From positions 41,108 to 72,156 of the forward strand of contig GG745376.1 in assembly GCA_000151295.1 (NCBI GenBank): DNA of 31,049 bases, read 5' to 3'. The notes below the pieces were generated by a model, which had not been told where the DNA came from, searched no databases, and saw only the letters and a program-made list of their open reading frames with translations. This document shows, piece by piece, positions 11,209-20,164 of this stretch (positions are counted from its first letter, which is position 1; each line of letters opens with the position of its first letter). This DNA comes from Allomyces macrogynus ATCC 38327. Its lineage: Eukaryota; Blastocladiomycota; Blastocladiomycetes; Blastocladiales; Blastocladiaceae. The translations under genes and the position numbers were made by a program.

Positions 11209-12847
11209 ATGAGCGAAAATGTCGATCAACAAGCAGCCATTACAGCTCGTGCCAGCGTGTTGATGCGCGATGTACCGGTGCCCCTTGACGAGTACCTGCT
11301 GGCATACCGTGATCTGCGCATCATCCTCATCATGGATTGTTGCTTGGCGGCATCGGTCTTGACGTTCCTGGCGGCGTTGAGCTTGCTGATCAGCAACGGC
11401 AAGCGCAATGCATGGTTCTTCACTGGCGTGATCGTGACCGTTCTCCCATGCCTGCTCAGCGACATTTTCTACTTTGTCGTCCTTGGCGAGGCCGACGCTG
11501 GACGGGTATGTCTGCGTGCTTGAAAAGCTGTTGAATCCGTTCCGGTTGTGAGCGACCGGCTGGTTTCCGATCTTGTGCTTGTTTGGATTGTGGACCGCGA
11601 AATCCTCCTTGACCATCGACACGGGCGGTGCTAGCGAGCGTGGTATATGGGTCGCATCCACTCGAATGTTGCGGTCATGACCATGATTCTAGCCCTCTCG
11701 ATCCAGCGGCTCAAAGGTGCATCTATTTTCGTTTGGTCTGCGTGTGTGTAAAACTCGCAGCTCATCACTCAACCATGTCCCGCTGATAGTCTTTGCACAC
11801 GCTGGCCTTGCCGACTGGCTCACCGACAGCCGCCGCCGCGTATGCCTTGCCGCCGTGCTCTTCCTTGGCGCCACGTGTGTGACGATGCTCGCCGAGTCCT
11901 ACGCGCAAATTGAATTCTCGTTGCTGTTCCGCGACACGTCCAAGTTCCGCCGCACGTTTGTCGCCTCGGTCCTCGCCATCAACGCACTCGGCGACTGCAC
12001 GTGCTCGATTATCGTGTTCATGACCGTTCTGCGCTTGCGTGGCCTCGTCCTCCAATCGCAAGGCCGGCATGTAACCGTCGCGACCAGGCAGAAATCGTCG
12101 CTCAAGGCCACGCGCCAGTTGATCCGAGCCAATCATCGGGTCAAGGCTCTTGTCGTACGTATTATGGGGGCACAAGCGGGCATGCTTGTGATGCTGACCG
12201 CGGGTATCGGCGTGTTCTTGGCGTTGCCGAGCCTATGTGGTATGTCCTGGGTGCCCAAAGTGTCACCTTCGGTCCTTCCTGGCTGACTGCGTTCAACGGG
12301 GTAGGCGAGGTTCTTGGTGCGTTCTTTGAGCGGCTGTACGTTGCGCTCACCATGGTACGGTCTCTTTGATCGCTTCGTTAATCGGACATGGCACGTCGCC
12401 CATTTCGATTCACGATCAAATTTGACCCAGACGCAATGGAAGTTTGTCATGGACCTCTTGCACGACCACTTGGTGCGCGAGCGTGTGCCAAGACTGCAGG
12501 AAACGTCGAGCGCGCCCGCCGCGAGCGTGGCCGCTGCGGAGCGGAACGCGGTCACGCCCGTTTGGTCCAGATTTTCGGCCGATCCGCGTGAGATCATACG
12601 ACGGGCGTCTCTCATGGTCAAGGCGGCTGGGCCGAGCAAGCCACAAGCACCACGTGGCGCGCCACTGGTCCGGGGTCGCCAAGGGATTGGTAGCAGTGGA
12701 CTGGCAGTCTTTGAGCTACACTCGTCGGCTCAGTTGTCGGCATCGGCGCGCAGGTCGAGTCAATCGGTGGATCAACAGTCAAGCACGTTGCAGGATCGCG
12801 CCAAAGAGACTACAACGGCGCGCATCGAGCAGGAGCCGTCACGATAG
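11209..12847 (+). CDS. 7TM receptor-like protein, array copy 3
   Basis: Exons 11209-11505, 11635-11716, 11790-12239, 12305-12354 and 12431-12847 give 431 residues. The frame is open upstream, but MSENVDQQ is the first ATG that leaves an N-terminus of sibling length. TM1 is preceded by YRDLRIILI, TM2 has CLLSDIFYFVV, TM3 is followed by SIQRLKG, and the next loop has AGLADWLTDSRRR. Exon 3 is 15 nt longer than in copies 1 and 2, mainly in the basic third cytoplasmic loop. Exon 4 (GEVLGAFFERLY) is closest to copy 4, making 3 and 4 a subgroup. The tail (LLHDHLVRERVPRL, then Ser/Ala-rich) is cytoplasmic by prediction. The GGTGGAGAA stretch just after the stop is shared with copies 1 and 2. Confidence 0.78.
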
Positions 12848-12998
12848 AGGGTGGAGAAATCTGTAGAGGACTTGGCGCTGACGGGATAATAGTAATTGGT
12901 GGGTATTGTTGAGCGAAACTGCGTGGATTTCAGACTCTGGTTGCTGCCTCGCATCGGCTGGCGTGCACTTTCGACAACTTTCGCTCAGAACATGAAAT

Positions 12999-15019
12999 AT
13001 GTCGAGCACCGGCGCCCCTCAACCCAAACATTTAGCACAAGTGACCTCAGCCATTTCAACTTCCTGCAAGATTATCACCGCAACGACTTCAACTACAATG
13101 GGCCAAGATATGGCCGACTCTTTCGTGGCGCTCTTTGCGAGCGTGACGCAATGGGCGCCTGGACCAGCGCCGCGCGCAGACATGTCAATATCGTTCCGCG
13201 AGTCTCGAACTATTGTGGTCATGGATTTATGTTTGGCCGTGTCGACCGTGACATTTTTGATTGCGCTCAGTGCTCTCGTTGTCAATGGACCACGCACAGC
13301 GTCGTTTTACGTGGGCATCATGGCGACGATTTTGCCCTGCCTGCTCATCGACATTTTCTACTTTGTGGTCCAGGCCAAACCTGAAGCGAGTGTGGTAAGC
13401 ATGCGTGGCTGCTCGTTGCCTCCGAATTGAACGGATTTCTGGGTTACGACACGTCCTGACTGGACAGCGTTGATTGATGTGCTCTGGCCGTGTCTCGTCT
13501 ACAATTCAAGGGCGCTTGGTATCTCTCACGCATCCTCTCAACCGTCACCGTTTCGACCCTGATTCTGGCACTATCGATTCAACGACTCAAGGGTGCGTGA
13601 ATCCACCTGTTTTTATCAAGATGAGCAGCGACATTGGTTCTGATTATCACCTGTCCACCAGTTTTTGCAAGTGCTGGTCTCGCAGACTGGCTGACCGATC
13701 GTCGCCGACGCATCTGTCTCCTCTCTGTCTTCCTCCCCTACGTCCTGTGCATTGGCTTGCTTTCACCGTCCCACGTGAGCGTCAATCTGGCGCAACTTCT
13801 CCACGACGACACGTCCAAGCACCGCCGCTCATTGATTGCCTCGGTCTTAGCCTTGCACGCGGTGGGGTGACTACGTTTGTTCCGGGGTCGTCTTTCTGCT
13901 CGTTTTGCGCGTCCCGGAAAGCCGTGCTGCAACCTCAACATCGCACAGCGGACTGCCACGACTGCAGCGACTCGAAGGTCAGCTCCGAGTCATTGTCAGG
14001 TCGAGCCGCCGTTTGCTCCGCTCTCGTGTCGCACGGCCGTCATTGCGGAGGCCCGTCATGCTCCTGTCAGATACCTGCTGGGATGGGATGGAAGTAGGAC
14101 AGAACGAGGGTTCTTTTGCTGCACTCTTGATTTTCCNNNNNNNNNNNNNNNNNNNNNNNNNNNNNNNNNNNNNNNNNNNNNNNNNNNNNNNNNNNNNNNN
14201 NNNNNNNNNNNNNNNNNNNNNNNNNNNNNNNNNNNNCATCTCCATTCGCATTCGTCTTGGATCTCATTTGCCCGCCTTGGTTTCTAACATCCCGTTGAAA
14301 GAACAAGCCCACTGAGTGATTTATCTTACCATTATATGAATAAATGCAGAATTGCGCACTATTCTTACTACCTTTTTTTTAAATTGTGTGGGGGGGGGGT
14401 GGGGGGGGGGCATCCTCTGATATCCAGCGTACCGGTTCGACTGATGTGCCTGATTGTGATAGGCGAGGTTGTCGGCGGTCTATTCGAGCGTCTTTACGTC
14501 GTGTCCACGATGGTGCTGTCTGCTCATTTGCTCGTCGCTTCCCGTTTTGTCGGCGTGCTCTCACCACCCACCTGTCATCCGACCTAGGCGCAGTGGCATT
14601 TCGTGACGAATCTGCTTCAGGACCGCAAAGTGCGCGAGCGCATGGCGAGTCTCCACGACGCGTCGGGCGTGTATTCGGGTGCACCTCTTGCTACCAAACG
14701 CAAAACCGCGTCACGGACCTCGACCAAGTTCGACCTGACTTCCCACACTCTCCCGAATAGCGCGGTGATTGCCACACCAGCATCCACATTTCCGTCGCAA
14801 GGGCTGGATCGTGCAGGTGGCGATGAGCACGACCATCGGGGCCCTGTCAACAGGACGGCGATCCAAGAGCCATTTTCGGTCCTTCTTGTCCCTCTCGAGA
14901 GCGACCGACGGGCTGAAGCACAGGTGGAGAGTCTGCAGCATGGACCGCACGAGCTGCAGGCGCGTGTTGTCGGACCAGGATCGTGCCGTGTGGTAGGGAT
15001 GGACTTGGAGAAGACTTGA
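12999..15019 (+). CDS. 7TM receptor-like protein, array copy 4, interrupted
   Basis: Exons 1 (12999-13394), 2 (13511-13592), 4 (14463-14512) and 5 (14588-15019) are normal. Exon 3 starts at 13662 with VFASAGLADWLTDRR, but a one-base excess in the GGGG at 13864-13867 creates a TGA where siblings read VGDY; the correct protein continues in the next frame (DYVCSGVVFLLVLR) and then disappears into the 100-N gap before TM6 can be recognised. The N-terminus is the longest in the array, about 66 residues before TM1. Exon 4 (GEVVGGLFERLYVV) groups it with copy 3. Given the many +1 breaks in this window and the neighbouring gap, this may be an intact gene in a poor assembly rather than a pseudogene. 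The 3' end of exon 3 is missing. Confidence 0.6.
14137..14236. other. Assembly gap (100 N)
   Basis: Exactly 100 N, the conventional size for a gap of unknown length. It removes TM6 and the third splice donor of array copy 4. Confidence 0.98.
14390..14410. repeat. Poly-G tract (10 G, T, 10 G)
   Basis: Two runs of ten G separated by one T, 150 bases after the assembly gap and inside the third intron of copy 4. A structure-forming tract of this sort is a plausible reason that assembly failed nearby. Confidence 0.9.
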
Positions 15020-15299
15020 CGGGCGCGAAGGAATAAAGGATGGCTCCACCGGTCAAATGCATTCCTACTATCTCAAGAATACTGCACTGGGCGACTTGAT
15101 GTGAGCATGAGTCTGGCGAAAGTTATGGATTTCATCTCAGCAACTCACATTGCTCACTGATGGAAACTTGGCCGAATCGCTTCGTTCCTCCCACCACACT
15201 GATTTCCAAGGCTATCATTGGTTTTAGCGGAAGCGCTGACGCTAATTCCAAATGGGCGTGCTCTGACTGAGGTTTGACCGTCAGGTGAATCAAATCCAA
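15020..15299. other. 3' flank of array copy 4
   Basis: About 280 bases between the stop of copy 4 and the stop of the degenerate minus-strand gene. No gene or repeat seen. Confidence 0.45.
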
Positions 15300-16370
15300 T
15301 TACTCAACAGATTTAGGAACCGCTTTGCGGTAATCAAACTCATAACCCATCAAGCGAGCAGCAGATGCGACAATGTCATAATCTGGCACGCTCCCCACTT
15401 GAGTAATCCACTCAAACGCGCCCAAACCACCCTGCAAGAGCAGCATCTCCGCGTCCCACCCCCAATCCCTTCTCGCGTTGTGCGAGCATACGCGGTTCGA
15501 CCCACGCACGCGTACCAGACTCGCACAGCATTTTGAGCAACACATCGTGGCGCATCGTGGCCACCTCCTTGGGAAACATGCCCTGACCACACCCGGCCAA
15601 GGACCATGCTGCCGGACCCACAAGCGCACAAACGCTGAACGTGGCGCGCTTGTAGTGTCTATGTGCCGTTGTGATAGACTTCGTGCCAGCGCTCTGCATG
15701 AAATACTCGGCTCAATTGTGGAACGGCTCATCTTGCCGCGGCAGGGTCCAAGACGAAACGCGAACGCCATGCCGTTGAGACCCCTCAGTCGATAGCTTAC
15801 CAACCACGACGGACTTGACGTTCTTGTCAACTCGAGGGGCGGAATGTCCTCCAGCACGCGCTTTCGGTGAGCGTGCCAAGTGTTCCGACTCGATTGCTCG
15901 ACCAGGTCGATGTGGCTAGAGAAGATCCGATGCAAGTTGAACATTAGGTCTGGCATGGAACAAAACGTCACATTGACGTGGCAAAATCATGCAACGGAAT
16001 GAATCAGCTGGAAAATGAAGATTGAGTCCGCCTTGCCCAAAAAGTGCGAAATAAGAGTGCTGAGCTGCTGGTCGGTCTGGTCAAGCCAAGCGCGAATTCC
16101 TTGTAGCGTACTGCCCACCAGGTTAGATCAGAGCGTTCCCAAGCGATCTGGGCCAAGAACAATGCACACGAGGCTCAAGTGTCGCTGCAGACATATCAAC
16201 GGCTCATCAACCGACCGTAGGAAACGGCTCGAGACGCGTTTCGGCACCCAGGGGAGTGCGGAACAAGTGACGTGCGCGCGCCATGATGAGGCAGCAGGGC
16301 AAGGCACAATGAGGCTGGAAGGAAATGAACATAGAGGATGACGCGACAACAAGGCGATGGCGCCGAAGCG
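15300..16370 (-). pseudogene. Degenerate minus-strand gene inside the array, unknown family
   Basis: Protein-like stretches occur on the minus strand in changing frames. Reading right to left they are: about 16112-15975, GIRAWLDQTDQQLSTLISHF; about 15970-15740, containing LMFNLHRIFSSHIDLVEQ and KRVLEDIPPLEL; about 15700-15430, containing VGPAAWSLAGCGQGMFPKEV and LLKMLCESGTRAWVEP; and about 15425-15300, containing GAFEWITQVGSVPDYDIV and ending LMGYEFDYRKAVPKSVE then a stop. The frames change without convincing splice sites, and a TGA interrupts one segment (N-stop-AEYFMQ). It looks like a decayed or indel-damaged gene, not a 7TM copy. I do not recognise it. It is the only minus-strand gene-like sequence within the array. 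Confidence 0.4.
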
Positions 16371-16789
16371 TCGTCAAGTGGGCGACAAGGGCGTCGCTGA
16401 TGCTTTTGTTTCAGGTTGATGAAATACCTGAGCCGCAGCAAAAACCAACTTTAGGGGGAGCCGACGGTCTATGGCGGGCCGCCCTCGCGAGTTGGAGGAG
16501 AGCAAATTTCCATTCTTCACCATCTTCCCCAAAACCCCCTTTTGCAACATATCATTTCTAGTTCAACTTTTTGTGCCGTCATCTTTATCAAGTTTGCATT
16601 TCGCGCGACGTTGAGACAGGACGGCAAGCATGGGCGAGTTTTGAAAGATGTGTGTTGAGCTTGCATCCCATTGAACCGCAGCCGACAATCCGAGTCCGCC
16701 TCGTTGACCTCGCACATTGAAAAGTAACTTGCTGCAAACATCAACAAACAGCGACTATACTGCAAACTGCATGCTCATTGATTTCCAAA
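16371..16789. other. Spacer and promoter region of array copy 5
   Basis: No gene. It holds the 13-base element shared with the promoter of copy 6, listed separately. Confidence 0.45.
16726..16738 (+). promoter_or_regulatory. Conserved 13-mer upstream of array copy 5
   Basis: AACTTGCTGCAAA lies 51 nt before the ATG of copy 5. The identical 13 bases occur 54 nt before the ATG of copy 6. Conservation at a fixed distance suggests a core promoter, start site or 5'UTR element, or simply recent duplication. Confidence 0.45.
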
Positions 16790-18332
16790 ATGAACGGCGG
16801 CCATCAAGACAGCTGGCCACGACAGGCGGCCTTGGCATCAACATTGCGAGAACCAACCACAACGTCAATCATGGCCGAAATGCGCGACCCAAGCATGATC
16901 CTCGTCTGCGGCCTTTGCTTGTTCGTGACGGCGTCGACGTTCCTGATTGCTGCGACCTTTCTTGTGCGCAAAGGGCTGCGTGTCGCGCCCTTCTACGGTG
17001 GTATCCTCGCCATGGTCGCACCTTGCATTGCCGTCGACGTGGCGCACTTCACCATCAATTCGGAGGAGAGCATGGTCCGTGCGACCGCACCATCATTGAC
17101 CGCGACTTTCCCGACGAACGTTCCAGTGGATTGATTCGTGTTTCGACCCATCACTCGCCACCAGGCCGTGTGGTACCTGGTTCGCATTGCGCAAATGGTG
17201 TTCTCATCGACGTTGGTCGTTGTTGTGTCGATTCAACGACTCAAAGGTTTTCTAGGCCGTGTTCGCTGCGCTCGCAAGTGACCGCGACTAACGGCCAGGG
17301 CGGTCATGGTTGCTAGTGTTTGCGGACGCTGGTTTGGCCGACTGGCTCACCGACCGCCGACTGCGCGTGACGCTCGTGTCCTTTCTTGGCATGCGCGTTG
17401 CGCTCGCCGCGTACTTTACCGTCGCCTACTTGAGAATGGATCTCCAGCACGTTTGGCATGCCAAGACGATCGAACGGCAATTGCTCAGCACGCTCATTTT
17501 CGGTGGCGACGCTGTTATTGACATGGTCTGCACCGTCATTACGTTTGTCCTTGTGCTGCGTGTGTGCGTCGCCGCTCTCAACGTGCAGTCGCGTCGCAAG
17601 AACGCGGCATCAACTACGAGCACCAAGAGGCGCTCTCTCCGCAGCGGTTATCGCTTCCTCGCGCTGTTCGCCGGAGTCGTTGCTTCGCAGATGGGGCTGG
17701 TCTTGACCGTGAGTGGCGGGATCACTATGGTGTACGCTTTGCCGGGATTGAAAGGTGCGCACTGGCTTTCCACTGTTCCTGTTGCGCTGCGGCTCTCGCT
17801 GAAGATGTCGGGGCTGACGGATTTTGCTCACAATAGGGGACGCGATTGGGGCGCTGCTCGAGCGAGTCTACATGTTTTGCGCGATGGTACTGCTCGGTTA
17901 CAGTGCAACGCGTTCGTCGATGCGGTGCGACTCACCAGCGCTGTCGCCGACGGCTAGTTGCAATGGCAGTTCATCATGGTGCTCGTCAAGAACCACAAGG
18001 CCAAAGCCCAAGCCCCCGCGTCGGGCTCGAGCAGCAACCCCGGGTCGGGTGCGTCGAGCACTGTCTCGGCGGGCGACAAGGTCAAACCGCCCTTCACCAA
18101 CTTGTCGCGGCACCTGTCGCGGCTCTCAACGGGGCACTCCGTCTTTGCGGAGCGAACCAGATCCAAATCGGCACCGCCCCCGTCTCCGATCGGTCCCGTT
18201 GCTCAGAGCCGTTGGAGGCGTTACCCGTGTCGCACGACGCAACTACCGATGGCACTGGGGTTGCGATGGTTAACGGGGCCGGTGTTGAAGCTGTCGGCCA
18301 GTAGGTCGGACTGGGTGGAGCGCTGGGGATGA
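16790..18332 (+). CDS. 7TM receptor-like protein, array copy 5
   Basis: Exons 16790-17074, 17165-17246, 17317-17754, 17837-17886 and 17958-18332 give 409 residues. It belongs to the 5-6-7 subgroup: the pre-TM1 motif is AEMRDPS, loop 1 has VRKGLR, TM2 starts with PFYGG and contains CIAVDVAHF, and TM5 contains VIDMVCTVITFVL in place of LGDYICT. The third cytoplasmic loop is basic and Ser/Thr-rich (QSRRKNAASTTSTKRRS). TM7 is followed by VKNHKAK, shared with copy 7. The end of the tail (from about SPIGPVAQ) loses its resemblance to copy 7, whose tail reads SPVVPLLG, while another frame at 18200-18304 looks more similar, so a late frame break is possible. Introns are 70-90 nt. Confidence 0.77.
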
Positions 18333-18697
18333 GACTCGCTTTTGGATATCTGCCAGAGCGGCGGGAGGTGGACAGGATGAATGATTGGATTTTCCGTGGG
18401 CACGTGCTTCTGAACGACTGACTGACGCGCTGCACGACCTTTTACCCGACATTGTCCACCTGTGCGACCGTTCACAGGACCCGTTTTCGGCAGAGTTGGG
18501 AGGATGCTGCCTCCAACCTGTTTTCCCGAGCTTGGTTGTGAAACGAGGAGGATCCAAGCCTTGCTTTCCGGTCCGGCACTGACAGTCTTTTGCAACGCGC
18601 CCCGAATCAGATTCTCCCGTAGGTGTAAACAACTTGCTGCAAAAGTCGTCGAACAGCTCTTGTGCCACGGCGCAATTGCTCGCGGTCAAGTGTCAAG
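18333..18697. other. Spacer between array copies 5 and 6
   Basis: About 365 bases, no gene. The end near 18600-18697 is the promoter region of copy 6 and contains the shared 13-mer. Confidence 0.45.
18631..18643 (+). promoter_or_regulatory. Conserved 13-mer upstream of array copy 6
   Basis: The same AACTTGCTGCAAA as before copy 5, here 54 nt upstream of the start codon of a copy that is otherwise a pseudogene. Confidence 0.45.
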
Positions 18698-19685
18698 ATG
18701 AACAGCGACCATCACGTCGGCAACGGCCAAGCGCGCTCAGCACCATGCTTCGACGAGACCGCTCATTCATCCTTAACGGCTTTGGCATCAACCGTCCGGA
18801 TCCCCAGCAGCCCGAGCTCCACAACTATCATGGCAGAGTTCCGCGACCCGATCGCGACAGCCATCACTGGTCTTTGCCTGGCCAGATCTTTGACCACGTG
18901 TCTGATAGCTGTGACAGTTCATGTGCACAAAGGGTTGCGCGCTGCTTCTTTTTACGGCGGCGTCGTGGGCATGGTCGCGCCGTGCGTTGCTGTCGACGTG
19001 TCGCTAGAACTTGCATTTGACCATGGTGCACCCCCTCTCACACCCATCTTTACCCCTCTCCCGTCTTCCCTTTGCGTGCCCGAGTGACTGGAGATCGAGC
19101 ATGTGGACCTGGATTTGCACAACACGCACTTCTATGATCTGGAGGGCGATGACAATAAGTTGGCCAACGTTGTCAATTTCATGTTCCTATTCATGCATCT
19201 GTGGCCTTTCCTGTGCTTCGAGCTCACGATCCAACCCACCTAGGTGATGCGGTCGGGTCGTTGCTTGAGCGTCTCTACATTTTCTGCGCGATGGTACTGT
19301 TCTGTTCGCTTCGCGGCTCGCTCGACGTGCGCCAGCTCACCATTACGGTCCGGAATGGCCAGATGCAATAGCAACTCGAGACGGAATCGGTCAAGGACCA
19401 CAGGGTCAAGAACCAAGCACCCATGTCGGACTCGTGCAGAAGTCGTGGGACGAGTGGGTCAAGCACGGCGCACGGCGACAAGCTCATGTCGTCCCTCACG
19501 AGCCTGTCACGAAAGGCTACACGGGCATCCGCGATTCGACGCGGCACGGGTCCAGGCTGGCGCCGCCGTCGCCTGTCGTTCCGTTGCTTGGCGGCAGCGG
19601 AGAGAATGTGTTGCCGAGCACCGCGATTCCGGGAAGCACCGGGGCGCCGTTGGGCATTGGCTCTGCTGTGGATGTAGTTGGTTGA
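18698..19685 (+). pseudogene. 7TM array copy 6, disabled
   Basis: Exon 1 (18698-19025) starts normally (MNSDHHVG, AEFRDPI, HKGLRAASFYGG, CVAVDV), but it is one base out of phase at its donor. Exons 2 and 3, encoding TM3 to TM6, are absent; only about 220 bases separate exon 1 from exon 4. Exon 4 (19244-19293, GDAVGSLLERLYIFCAM) is intact. In exon 5, the tryptophan codon conserved in every sibling (LQW) is TAG at 19369-19371. Tail sequence like copies 5 and 7 persists (KDHRVKNQ, then PPSPVVPLLG in a shifted frame) to 19685. The region between exons 1 and 4 holds an unrelated 50-codon open frame (19091-19243). A two-TM or three-TM remnant could still be expressed, but a working 7TM protein cannot. 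Confidence 0.8.
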
Positions 19686-20164
19686 TAGGCCGGGACTGGG
19701 TGGTTGGTGGACTAGAAGAGGTTCTGCTTTCGGAGGGCTGTTGCTGCGGAAAATGAACGGCTCAATGTCGCACAGCATGAAATTGTGGCCGACCTTGTCC
19801 ACCCGTCCGACCTCCCAGAAGACCAGTTTTGGCCAGAGTTGCTTGACATGCAGTACGTATCAGGACGTTGTGTTAGCTCTGGCACGGCACGATGAGGCAG
19901 GGGAACAAAATCTGTCTCGCACATCTCGACCATGCCCCTTTCGACGCACCCGAGATGGCACAGCAAATGACATGATCCGTGACCACCAATCTGCACGCTG
20001 CAGCCGGCCGCGCGTTCTCTGGCAGACAAGTATTCTGCAACGCCCACCAGCGCCGAGTACTTGCAAATTCGCCGCGAACACAACCTGGATCAACCGTTTT
20101 GTTGTGCAACTGCAACGCCCTCAAATTCAGCGGACATCCGGCTCAGCTTCTGACCACTCGAGAG
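19686..20164. other. Spacer between array copies 6 and 7
   Basis: About 480 bases. The frame of copy 7 stays open upstream of its first good ATG, but the residues there do not resemble any sibling. A weak relative of the promoter 13-mer (CAACTGCAAC) lies at 20107-20116, about 50 nt before the start. Confidence 0.45.

Noticed and set aside
10180..11523. A 447-codon open frame spanning the end of copy 2 and the start of copy 3.
   Set aside because: Only the part from 11209 has the 7TM family character; the upstream part is in the wrong frame relative to the exons of copy 2.
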